Shown here: piece by piece, positions 46,205 to 56,700 of the stretch
How the letters are laid out: every line of letters starts with the position of its first letter
Position numbering within the stretch: position 1 is the first letter of the stretch
From: Patiria pectinifera
Lineage: Eukaryota; Echinodermata; Asteroidea; Valvatida; Asterinidae
NCBI GenBank assembly: GCA_029964075.1
Contig: CM057141.1
Coordinates: 9,672,001 to 9,736,000 of the forward strand
DNA length: 64,000 bases
Direction of reading: 5' to 3'
The notes under the pieces: model-generated
Database searches by the model: none
Seen by the model: the letters and a program-made list of their open reading frames with translations, nothing else
What the model was told of the DNA's origin: nothing
Program-made: the position numbers and the translations under genes

Positions 46205-47093
46205 CAGGCGCAGATCCAGAGAGAGGGTTTTGGGGGTCAATTATCCCCCCCCCCCCCATCTGTGACTCAAATTTGTTTTCATGGTTATACTCCTTCATTG
46301 CCCACTAGTGATTTTGATATTACACAGAAAAAAAAAAGTGTGGCAAGGTATGGTTAGCAAGAGTGGGGCTCTTACATTTTTTTTTCAATTTAAAAAAATG
46401 CCTGAAATTCTGTAATTGCTAGAAGACTTGGACAAGGGTAACAATGGTTGATTTGAAATTCAAACCCGGTTGTGTAGTTTCGTCATACTACTGTAACTAC
46501 TTGAAATTCTGTTTATTGTATTTTAATTTACATTGTAAAATGACCCGAGTGTGAATTTTGTGGACATGTATTGAAGTTGCCAGAGTGTCAAACCAAGAAA
46601 ATGCAATCAATATTTTTTGGTTTTTTTTATTTTGTTTTGTTTTAAGTCCAACTTAAACGAAATTGTTTGAAATATGGCAGAAGTAATGTTTTATGTTATT
46701 TGTAAATTTATAAATTACTGAGTAGTTTAGATGTTTTTAATGAATTAATTTTTTGTTGGCATATATAATCTGTACAATTTTATTCCATATTGGATCAGAC
46801 TGGATACGTTCATACGTTGTCATTAATGCGCTATTGCTTTTTTTTTTGGTTGATTTTTTTCTTCGAAATAAGATTTGAGATGTGCACGGTAACTATCATG
46901 CCCCAGGATTACATTTACATGTATAATTTGGTTTCAGAAAAATGCATCCAAAATATTGGGTCGAATCTGTGCCAGTAGTGTATTTACTTCCATTGTCTTT
47001 GTATTTATTGCTGTGGATGTTTTTTGTTTTTCAAGTTTAAAATGATGTTACGATCTCCCTTTACATGTTGAATGATTGAAGATGCAAGCAATT

Positions 47094-47099
47094 AATAAA
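47094..47099 (+). terminator. Candidate polyadenylation signal, RANBP9/10
   Basis: AATAAA in an AT-rich stretch 3.4 kb after the stop codon, with a T-rich segment downstream. Other AATAAA hexamers on this strand are at 45948, 46017, 48481 and 48517; the last is followed by a GT-rich stretch. The sequence cannot say which is used. Confidence 0.25.
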
Positions 47100-48569
47100 A
47101 AAACCAATTTACATTTTCAGTCTGGGTGTCCTCTTTACATCAGATAGCTTTGATTTTGCTTTTTCATGTGTTTTAAAAAAAAATTCCCCAAGACTAATTA
47201 AGGGGACATGGGGCCTGTTTCATGGCGTGGATGTGCTAAGGGTTGCGCGCTCATGGAGATTTCTATTGATATGTCATTAATTTAAGGTTTGCATGCCTTT
47301 TGCTGTTCAGCTAAGGAGAATATTACTGCTGACCACTCGGCAGTAATAGGCTTATCAAATTGAAAGAGAGGTAAAATCTTCAGTTTTGGAACTTGCGAAT
47401 AGAAATGAAAGCAATGAAATAAAGTTAATTACAAATTAAAACCAGTCTGCTCTGATGAATAATTTGTGATTAAACATCCCCTGTTTTACGCCATATTTAA
47501 CAAAAAATTGAAAGTGATGCTTGGAACGTATAATATGTCTAGCACCATCCCATTCAAAAGTATATAATTGATAAAATACATTCAGGAACACAATCAAAAA
47601 TGACTTCCTCATGAATAAGGTCCGTAGATGGATGCTCAGCAGAAAATGCTGTGCTTGGCAGTGCTGCAAAATGTGCCCTGTCTTCTTAACAAGTTGGTTT
47701 GTTCCAGGTATTTTTTGTTTCAAGTTGTACACTAAAACAAGAATCAAGAGCAAGAGCATACTGATTTGATAAAGTGTGATCTTTGGAATTAAACCACTAG
47801 TCCATGCCAAAGTCATTTTTATTTCTTGTGGAATTTTTTTTTCGTCTGTACATAAGTACATGTATTGTGTGTGATGAATGGTATTTTTCAGAAGTATTGG
47901 CAAATCCACACACATGTATTGTCAATCCATTTTAGGATGGTTTTTTTAGGCTCTTTTTTTTTTTTGGAGGGGGGGGGACTTGAACCCAGCCTGAATTTGT
48001 GGTAAAATTGATTGCTTACACTCTTCATGGATCTTGTATGCCTAAAAAAGCTGCCAGTTTTGAATCGGTTTCTTCATTTACATGAAACACTTTTTAAAAA
48101 ATAACATTTTGTGCTCATATTGCGTACAGAATTTCATGACTTCTCAGATTTGTAATCATGAGCTTTTGAGTGGGATTTGGTTTCTCACACAGTCCGTCAT
48201 TTTATTCTCTTTTGCTGTTTGTATGATTACAATGGAATTGTTTTTAGGATCTTTATAACAAATCTACACAATCATCTGAAGAAGATGCCTCTTTTCACTC
48301 TTTTAATTTATTTCTGTTGTCATTTTAATATGGATAATTTAATCTGTTGTGCAGAGGTGAAAACTACAAAAAAATTATAAAAAAATTTTAAAGATAGCCA
48401 TTTTTGTCTATTTATTCCCTTGCATTTTTAGAAAGATTATGTGATTTTTGGAGACTTATGTAGTGTATACATGGATTTGTAATAAAAACATGTATTGAGG
48501 AAGATTTAATGAAGTAAATAAATGCTGCGCGTGTGCAGATCTAAAACTTTGTGCATGTGGCTTCATTGT

Positions 48570-48945
48570 TGTGTATGTAATAATAAATAATAACAGGCAT
48601 ATATACAGTATAAGGCTTTTAAACGGGGTATCAAAGCGCTTTACAATTATTACTACCCCTATTCAACGGGCAAACACTCCTGAAACTTCATCTCCCTGGG
48701 GAGCATACAAGGCCGGTAGGCAGCCACTTGGCCATAATCAACCTCTAACAGTAACCAACTCTGCCCTCACAGGTACCCATTTACTCCTGGGTGGAGAGAA
48801 GCAATGAGTGACAAAGTGCCTTGCCCAAGGGCACATGCACCATTGCCGCAGGCTGGACTCGAACCCACAACCCGCAAAATTACCCACAGACCACAAATTC
48901 AATGCTCCAGACCACTAGGCCATGGCACTTATTATTTGTGGAACA
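48570..48945 (-). repeat. tRNA-derived SINE with conserved central domain and AAT-rich tail
   Basis: The minus strand starts GTGCCATGGCCTAGTGGTC (A box), then GTGGGTTCGAGTCCAGCC (B box). The central block contains CCTTGGGCAAGGCACTTT and GGAGTAAATGGGTACC, then a tail GTAAAGCGCTTTGATACC, and ends in TTATTATTTATTATT. This layout is typical of widespread metazoan SINEs with LINE-matched tails. Confidence 0.75.
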
Positions 48946-50302
48946 CGTGTGACCATTTTGCAGTACAGTGGGGCACAGCCAAAATTTGAAATTCTTTTTA
49001 GTCCTGTTCTACCTTTCTCCGTTGTTTGTACCATTAGAAAGCTCTTGTTCTGCAAAATACAAACATGCAAATATCTAATTTCTTAAAAAGTCTGATTTTA
49101 TACTAACTATGTGACGGGTCACATTATATGTACACGAAACAAACATGTTTTCTTCATATGTTAGTTTTACATTTATTAACGAAAACAACAAAAAAAATGA
49201 CAAAACTCATATACAAATATAACAGATTTACTAGTTTTTAAATGTGCTCATGTACAAGAGAAATACACGGAAAGAACAAATCTGATATAATAAAGCAGAT
49301 GTTCAACGTTTCTGTACACATAGCTTTTAAAATAAAGTCGAGCACTGACTGTCGAATCAAATTCTAATCGATGATTACTACAAACATGTTTTACTGAAAA
49401 TATAGAAAGAATGTTATAGACACTGCTCCCCTTCACAAGAAAAGGTAGAGAATTTACATACCCATGTATTGACTTGTGAGAATTTTGTTTTCTCCAGAAC
49501 TCAAATTTCAAAAATTGTGCAATATCTACACCATATTCTTGGAGTGTTTATTTTGACATCAAAATTTAAAAGGTACACATTTCATACAAATTGTGAAAGG
49601 ATTTTTAATTTTTTTTTTTATCAAACCTCATCAAAAATACGTGTAGTTCATCATCAAATATTGTGAAAGTCTTAAAAGTACATATCCTTAAAAACAAGAC
49701 CTCTACATGACCTTTGACCTCCGTTATCCCATGAAGAATTGTGTCTTCTCACCCAATGGTCAGTGTATCTAAGTTTCATCCAAATCCATGAAAGATGTAG
49801 AGGTTATACACTTCTTCCAAAAACCTCATTTTTAACATATATACGGTCATATAGGGATACTTTCATACTGGTATCTCAGCAGATGGAAGTTCTGGGGTAC
49901 TTGCATTGTTCTTTTATACCTTTTATTTAGAATTTCACTTCTGGGGTACAGTTTTTTTAAAGGTGAGTAGTGGGGTAGCATTGTTTTCAAAATTTCCCTT
50001 TGTATGAGTACCCCACAAGTAGCTGTGGTAAGTACGGTCATACAGACTGTACTTACCTAATACATATAGCATTTAGGACTGGTAAGTGTGCCCCTAAACT
50101 TCGTTTAGGTGACACAAAAATTGTACAAAAATTACAGGCGAATTCCTGATGGCTAAAGAGCATAAGCGTACATTTATTTAAGGTTCACATTGGATCCATC
50201 TAGAACTCGAACCTAATTCTACATATAGGCAAGTTATGATCCAAGGCATATATATCTTTATATTGGGTTTTGCCCTTCGTCGACGTATTTATAAACACTG
50301 TA

Positions 50303-50464
50303 CAGCGAACACCTTTATAACAAGGTCCTTGAGGCTTTACGAACAGGTACCCTGTATTAACAGTAATGGAAAACAAAGGAAAACAAAGATTTGGGACCTA
50401 AAATTTTGCTTTTTTTTAAGCAGGATATTGTATCAACGATACTCTTCTTATCAGGGTTCGACTG
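50303..50464. mobile_element. pogo/Tigger-like MITE with TA duplication
   Basis: CAGCGAACACCTTTATAACA at the left and, inverted, CAGTCGAACCCTGATAAGAA at the right, flanked by TA (50301-50302, 50465-50466). The flanks resemble the repeat at 7437-7665, so this is an insertion into an older repeat. Confidence 0.6.
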
Positions 50465-50631
50465 TATACTCAGTGTTGTCCTAGGGCTTAACTTGCTGGA
50501 CTCGAACCAGCCAGGTGATGTGCTTTTGCAAAAGCAATGTGTAAACTATCCACTACTGAAACATGTGATGACTGTGTGGCACTATAAAGCGTCTCTGAAC
50601 CAACATGCTTCCAATCTGGGTTGACATGTAA

Positions 50632-50637
50632 TTTATT
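50632..50637 (-). terminator. Candidate UBE2C polyadenylation signal
   Basis: AATAAA on the minus strand 34 bp after the stop codon, followed by a T/G-containing stretch. A second AATAAA overlaps the stop codon itself. If the first is used, the 3' UTR is very short. Confidence 0.45.
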
Positions 50638-50670
50638 ATGGCAGGGGTTTTCTTACACACCGCATTGCCT

Positions 50671-50795
50671 TTATTTTCCCTGGTCTTTCCTCTTGGTGTC
50701 CCCCTGGTATTTCTCGTGGAGGGTTTTCCTGAAGGCTGCAGGGTTCTCCCAGAGCTGGGCTGCTTGAAGGTTGAGAGGACTGTCCACGTTGGGTG
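50671..50795 (-). CDS. UBE2C: UBE2C exon 5 (C-terminus and stop)
   Basis: After ccttactacag, in the frame set by exon 4, it reads [20 protein letters not shown] and then [21 protein letters not shown] and TAA. This matches the human PNIDSPLN...AAELWKNP region. Longer open frames overlap it on the same strand in other phases and are not coding. The C-terminal tail is unusually Lys/Asp/Gln-rich. Confidence 0.96.
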
Positions 50796-53700
50796 CTGTA
50801 GTAAGGCCAAATCAAATATATCAAATCAAAAATGTGATGCTGGGTAATGGACTCTGTACACAAGTTTCCCCTCAATGGTTAAAAAGCGAGAGAGTGTGGG
50901 GGAGTGGGGGCGGGGGAAGAGGGGACATTCAGTCAGAGGGGAGGGGACATTCAGTCGTAAGGGGGAGGGGGGGAAGGGGGGAGAGGGGGACAATCAATTA
51001 ATCGCAAGCCTGACACTCGCACAAAGATGCTACAGGTTTGTGCATGGGGTAGTCTGACCACAGACTCAAAATGGCTGACTAAAGTCTGATACCAGCCAGC
51101 GTGTGGATTGTCAGAATGACCTATGACATAGGGGTCAACCGAATTTCAATATCTACGAGCGTACCAATACCGAATAGAGTGCTGTGTTAAGTGCGATGCA
51201 TGAGTGTGACTTGATCCGAGTCTGAGTCGCCAAAACTGCGACTCAAGACTGATTCGAGTCCCATTCCTGGACTTGAGTCTATGAAAGTCTCCTTGGATGA
51301 CTTTTCCTACCTGCTAAGAGACCCTGAATGGACAGCAGTATGGAGGAGACGGTGTAGGTCGGTATCCACTCCTCCTTTAGAATGTCCAGGCAGATATTGC
51401 CTTCCGTGTCCACGTTGGGATGGAAGCAGGGGGTCAGGAACTTGACCGTGGGTGCGGAATAGGAGTAGTTTGGCGGAAAGGTCATGGAGAGTTTGTAGTT
51501 GAGACCCTCGTACATCTGCAAATGAAAAAGTTGGTCAAGTCGTTAAATATCCATTATTATTATTATTATATTCATTATTAAGGTTTTATTCAAAAACAGA
51601 TAATTGGGGTGGAATCTGTAATCCAACAGTGATTTTACAAATGGAGGATCTTTTCTTCATAATTGTAGGCTTTTTGCAGTTTTCTTAAACAATTTCCTTG
51701 TGTGATGAATTTCAGTGAGTTTAGATTTTTGCCTGAAAATCAAGTTCCTCAAATCTAATAACCAGCCATGCATAGATTTTGCGAACTGAACTTATTTTTT
51801 GTAAACCCCAAGTTTTAAGTATTTCACCACATTCCTTTGACCATCCTAAATTTGAATATCTATGAAAACAAATCAGCCTACACATAAAAAACTTTCTTTA
51901 TGGAAACCTCGATGCAAGATAAAAAAAACAAAGGAAAACAACCAAAAAAACAGTGTTCTCCAACTTCGAAAATTAAAAGTCGGTGTGCCGTAAAAAAGCG
52001 GAGGGGGGGGGGCGCGGCGCTATAATTATGTTAGGGGCGCTATTTGCAGTCATACATTTCTTTATGCTTCGGGGCGCTATTTGCAGATGAACATGTAATT
52101 TATGTACGGATAACAGCTTTTAGGCCATTTCTAACACAGTAACACTAACAATTTAAAAGTACATTACTGGCTCAGCATCATCTTTTTTAACACATCAGTG
52201 ACCAACGACTTCGTCTTTTGACCTGATTGATTGCTACAATGGGCAGGCTTGTCAGTTTGACAAGTGTTGCATGTTACTGCTTTTGGCAGAGTTTCTGGCC
52301 AAAATATACCCTGGAGGCTAATGGTAGTGGCACTTGTGTCTTTTTTATTATTTTCCCCCCTTTTTTTTAAGCATGGCGGGCAACTTTTTAAGCTTGGTGG
52401 CAGCTTTTGAAACTTGGCGGGTGCCTCAGAAAGCTTGGTGGGGCACCAGGTTATTTTTACAGGTTGGAGAACACTGCAAAAAACAACAAAAACAACAAAA
52501 CAAACCACCACCCTTAAGTTAACAAGAGGAAACAAAAAGGTATATTTTTTGCATCAAAATGTTTGTACACATGGCTTTAATACCTGAATTCTTGTTAGTT
52601 CTGTAGGATTTTGCAGGTTTGAGGAGCATAACCCTGTCCACAAGATGAATTTTATTTTTTAACATGGCACCTGAAAATCCTTGCTGTCAAATACAAACTC
52701 ATTTGTTTCTTGAACAATGATTGATTTGGAATGTCTCAACATGTTAATCACTCACAGAATCTGGACTGCCTTCCACTGTAGCCTTCCAACTGAAGATGTT
52801 GTCACCATCAGGAAATGCTGATATACCTTTGGGTGGACTCATCTTACAGATATCAATGGAGAAAGAAAATATCAGTGGAGATTTAAAACATAGACTGAAT
52901 AGAGTGAAGAATGAAAAAAAAATGAAAGGTTTAAACAAAATGACACTGCATTTATATATGTTGTCTATATACATCATGCTTTCCCTCTTCACATGACAGC
53001 CCTCCTCCCCCCAAAAAAAAAAAATTCATGCAAAGTTTGAAATGTTTTGTCATGCTTGAGAAATCTTAGAAAATTGCAAACATGTGCAAGGAACCCAATG
53101 CTTGAATTGAGAGCTGCCAGCATTCCTGGGGAATCCTTGAGACAATTTGGAGGTCATGACCTGCCCAAGGTTCCTAGCACTAAAACAAAAGTCCCTGAGT
53201 TCTTCCTAGTTCCCTAAGAAATGTTCCAAATTCCATGAGAAATATTTTCACTCTGAGGTGGTTGCAGCAAAGCAGCTTAAAAATGCAGATAATACACCAG
53301 CAACTTGTCGACAAGCGATGGCCTCCCTTCTCTCCATTATAGCCATCCTTTCCAAAGTCCTTACCATATGCAACAAGGATGCACATATAACTGGAAAAAA
53401 CCTTTCTCTTCTGTGTCACCGTCAAATTCACTGAGTTTTCCCAGACTGGAAAAAATGGTAAATCATTTTCAAGGTTTTCCCTGATTTCCACTGGAGTGGC
53501 TGGAAACTCTGCTACAAACTTTTATAAAGAGAGCTTAAAGGGTATAATTATGCACTGAAACAATGCCAACTCACCATGAGCTGCATCAACTCTTGATTAA
53601 GTCTGCAACGGAACAAAAAGATAACAATAATATGTGTGCTTTATATTCCTATTCCTTAACCCTAACGTACCTAAATCCATCAAAATCCACACCCCTGTTT

Positions 53701-56700
53701 TGTAGGATTTTGGTGGATTCAGGATACCTCCATATTGAAAAAGTTGGGGGATTTTGATGGATTCAGGACAGTAAGCCTAGCGGTACTGCAGGATTTTGAT
53801 GGATTCAGGATACCTCCATATTGAGCAGTTGGGGGACTTTGATGGATTCAGGATCTCAACAGATTTACTTCCGGCTAACTGGTGGATTCTGATGGACTCA
53901 CTGGCCATCAACATTTTTTTGCATGGCAAAATTGATGGATTTTGGCGGATTCAGGATACTTTCTAGTAAAAATACCTAAGAGGTTAGGGTTAAAATAGGC
54001 AAGGACAGATTGAATAGGCTCTGGTGTAGAAAAATCTTGAAAAAGTCAAATTGGGCCGCTTTAATTCACTCTTCATTTTTCCCCAAGTTGGAGTTTTCAT
54101 GTCTAATGTTAAAGGGAATATACATGATTGGCTTTTGCTGTACATGTAATTTGCAGAAATGAACTATTTGCGGGGTTAGTATAATAGATCAAATACGTTA
54201 GACTGACATGTTTGAAGGTTTGTGTTCGAAAATGCTGGAAAAAAACAAGAAAAACAAAAACGTTCAAGTAGTCTGGTTCCCTGACTCCATAAAATGGATC
54301 AATTTACAGATGCCGGAAACTTGTAAGGTAATGGAACCAGTCTAGCTGGCCTGCACCCGTTCATGAACATGTAACCAATGGCAAACAAAATTTGGACTGA
54401 AAGAAAAATGGTTAATTGGAGCAGTAGTTGAAAAATAGTAAGGTTTTTCCAACGGTGGTCGGCCGACCACCGTTGGAAATTTTTACAAAAATACCATTTT
54501 CTTGAAAATGACTTCACACCAGGTGCCATAATTTTACAGGATGCTTTAGACTGTCATTTACAACATCCTAGTAAGGTATTTCGTAAAAACTAGGTAGTTT
54601 TATTTTTCGATGTTTGCAAATGTTGTATATTCCCTTTAAGGCAATACCAGTGATGGCATATGGGACTCAAGTTTTTTTTTCAAATTTGGTTTCATACTTC
54701 TAAACAATAGTAATTAACTACTATATATATATGAAATGAAAACGATTAGAGTTGTTTTATGTTTCACACAATTTTTTGCACAGTATTTGTGTTTTAAATT
54801 TATATTTCGTCCTTTCATTTACTGAATTCTGATGTCTGAAGATCCTTTGTGAATTCACCTTTATTTTCAATAAGATTTCCACATTTTAAATAAGATGTGA
54901 GCGAGGTTCACTTTCAATTGATTGGAAATGTCGATGCTTGGTCTGTTCCCCTTGTCTGTGTTTGTTACTCTCAACCCTGTTGTCTGGGGAGTTCTTTTTG
55001 TTAATTCCCTTCTTCTTTGTTATGTTCTATTACCTTAACCCAACCTAGCCCCATTCCATGGCCATGTAAACTCAGTGCTCAAGGCCATACCCACATGAGC
55101 TCAAAAACTTGGGGAAATGATGGCATTTTTTATGGTAATCACTCGGCCTGATACTCGGCATGCGGGTTCACTTACATGTATCCAAGCATCCCACCTTCTA
55201 TCCAAAATTACAATGTAGGACTTCCCCGTGGTTTCTTCAGGTGAAGTTTGTCTCTTTATTTACCACCCAAGGTGGAGGTCAATGCATCGACGCAAATTAA
55301 GTGGCAAGTTTCACCAGAACTGCAGAAGGAACCACAGGGAAGTTCTAACTTTGGTGAAAAAGTTGGATGCTTGGGTAAGTGAACCCGCGCATGCCGAGTA
55401 CCAGACAGAATGATTCCCATGAATAAAATGGCATTATTCCCCATTTTTTGAGCTCATGTGGGTATGAGAATGGAGAATCCCCCTGCTTGATTCCTTCTCA
55501 ATTCCCTTCTTGTTTTCCCACCCAGTTATAAGGGTTTTTTATGGTTATTGGCTGTCGTTTAAATATTGCCAGGCCTCTAGGCCTCTTCAGGGTTTCCTTG
55601 TTCTTTTAATGTTGTAAAAATTACTTTCTTATTATCTTTAAAAAAAACCCAATAAAACAAAAGTTAGGCAGGCATGGCAGGCCTTTGTACATATGTACAT
55701 GATGTAGTCCGAGTAGGACTCTACGGATTGCTTTTTTAACATTTGGACATGGTCGGGAGATACTACTATCGCCCGACCATGTCCAAATGTTAAAAAGCGA
55801 TCCGTAGAGTCCTAGTTACTCGGACTATACATGATATTAGTCCCACTAACTGGGGCGCTAGAACTCCTTTTTTGACATTTGGGATGTTGGTTGTCGTACT
55901 AGCGTCCCACTACGGAAGTATAGTCAATGTTACAATTTCAAAGTTCACCACAAAAATTACACAAAATACTTGACAAAAATACCTTTGAAAGCACCTACTG
56001 GCATTTCCACATGTCAAAGACGAAGTAATGGGGCTTCAATGATACTCACAAATATTTTTTGGGTTGAAAATCCGTGAAATAAAAGAACAATAAAAAAATG
56101 TATGATGAAGATAATGAAAATCAACATGTTCAAAACAAACAAACAACGAAGTGGCTATCGTTACGGCAGCCATTGTTTAGCGCCCTCTACGATACTTTTT
56201 TGATACGCACACAGGTATATAATTATTTGTTTCCCCACGTTTTAGCGAGCAGTGCGACAGCTCAGTCGATAGACGGTAGGATTTTGCACCGCGAGGTTGC
56301 GGGTTCGCATCTCAGTTTTGCACTCGAATTTCTTTCCTTTTCTAACCTGAGGCTTTGGAGGATTTTTTTAAAAGGGAAATAAAGTCCGAATTTCATAACG
56401 TTCAAATTCACTTTTTTCCTTCTAATTTTATATTTTCTTCTCATGTTTTTATAAACGAAGTGGCTATCGTTACGGCAGCCATTGTTTAGCGCTCTCTACG
56501 ATACTTTTTTGATACGCACGCAGGTATAATTATTTGTTTCCCCACGTTTTAGTGAGCAGTGCGACAGCCCCAGAGTTGTAATGACTCGAGTCAATGACTC
56601 GACTCGAGTCCGACTCGAGTCACATTTTTTGGTGACTCGACTCGACTCGAGTCCCGACAGGTAATTGACTCGACTCGACTCGAGTCACTGCGAGCAAATG

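Larger units (their letters stand above)
43708..50670. other. 3' flank and intergenic region between RANBP9/10 and UBE2C
   Basis: The first part is probably RANBP9/10 3' UTR. GCCCC(G/A)TGGACGGGACAC occurs at 43983 and inverted near 44356, so 43920-44390 may be a repeat. Also a foldback MITE (46064), a SINE (48570) and a pogo MITE (50303). A 159-codon minus-strand frame at 47436-47915 is unrecognised; its FFVKYGVKQG vaguely recalls the GVKQG block of reverse transcriptases, too weak to call. Confidence 0.6.

Noticed and set aside
47436-47915. 159-codon minus-strand frame with FFVKYGVKQG, resembling a reverse-transcriptase block
   Set aside because: Only one short motif is suggestive; the catalytic aspartate block and SP-LF pattern are absent, so a LINE cannot be claimed.
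48845-48945. Functional tRNA gene on the minus strand
   Set aside because: The tRNA-like head is joined to a SINE central domain and AAT-rich tail; stems are imperfect.
51311-51515. Calling this exon a generic or truncated E2 fragment, or a pseudogene
   Set aside because: All five exons are intact, with an unbroken frame, canonical splice sites, an intact HPN and the catalytic Cys.
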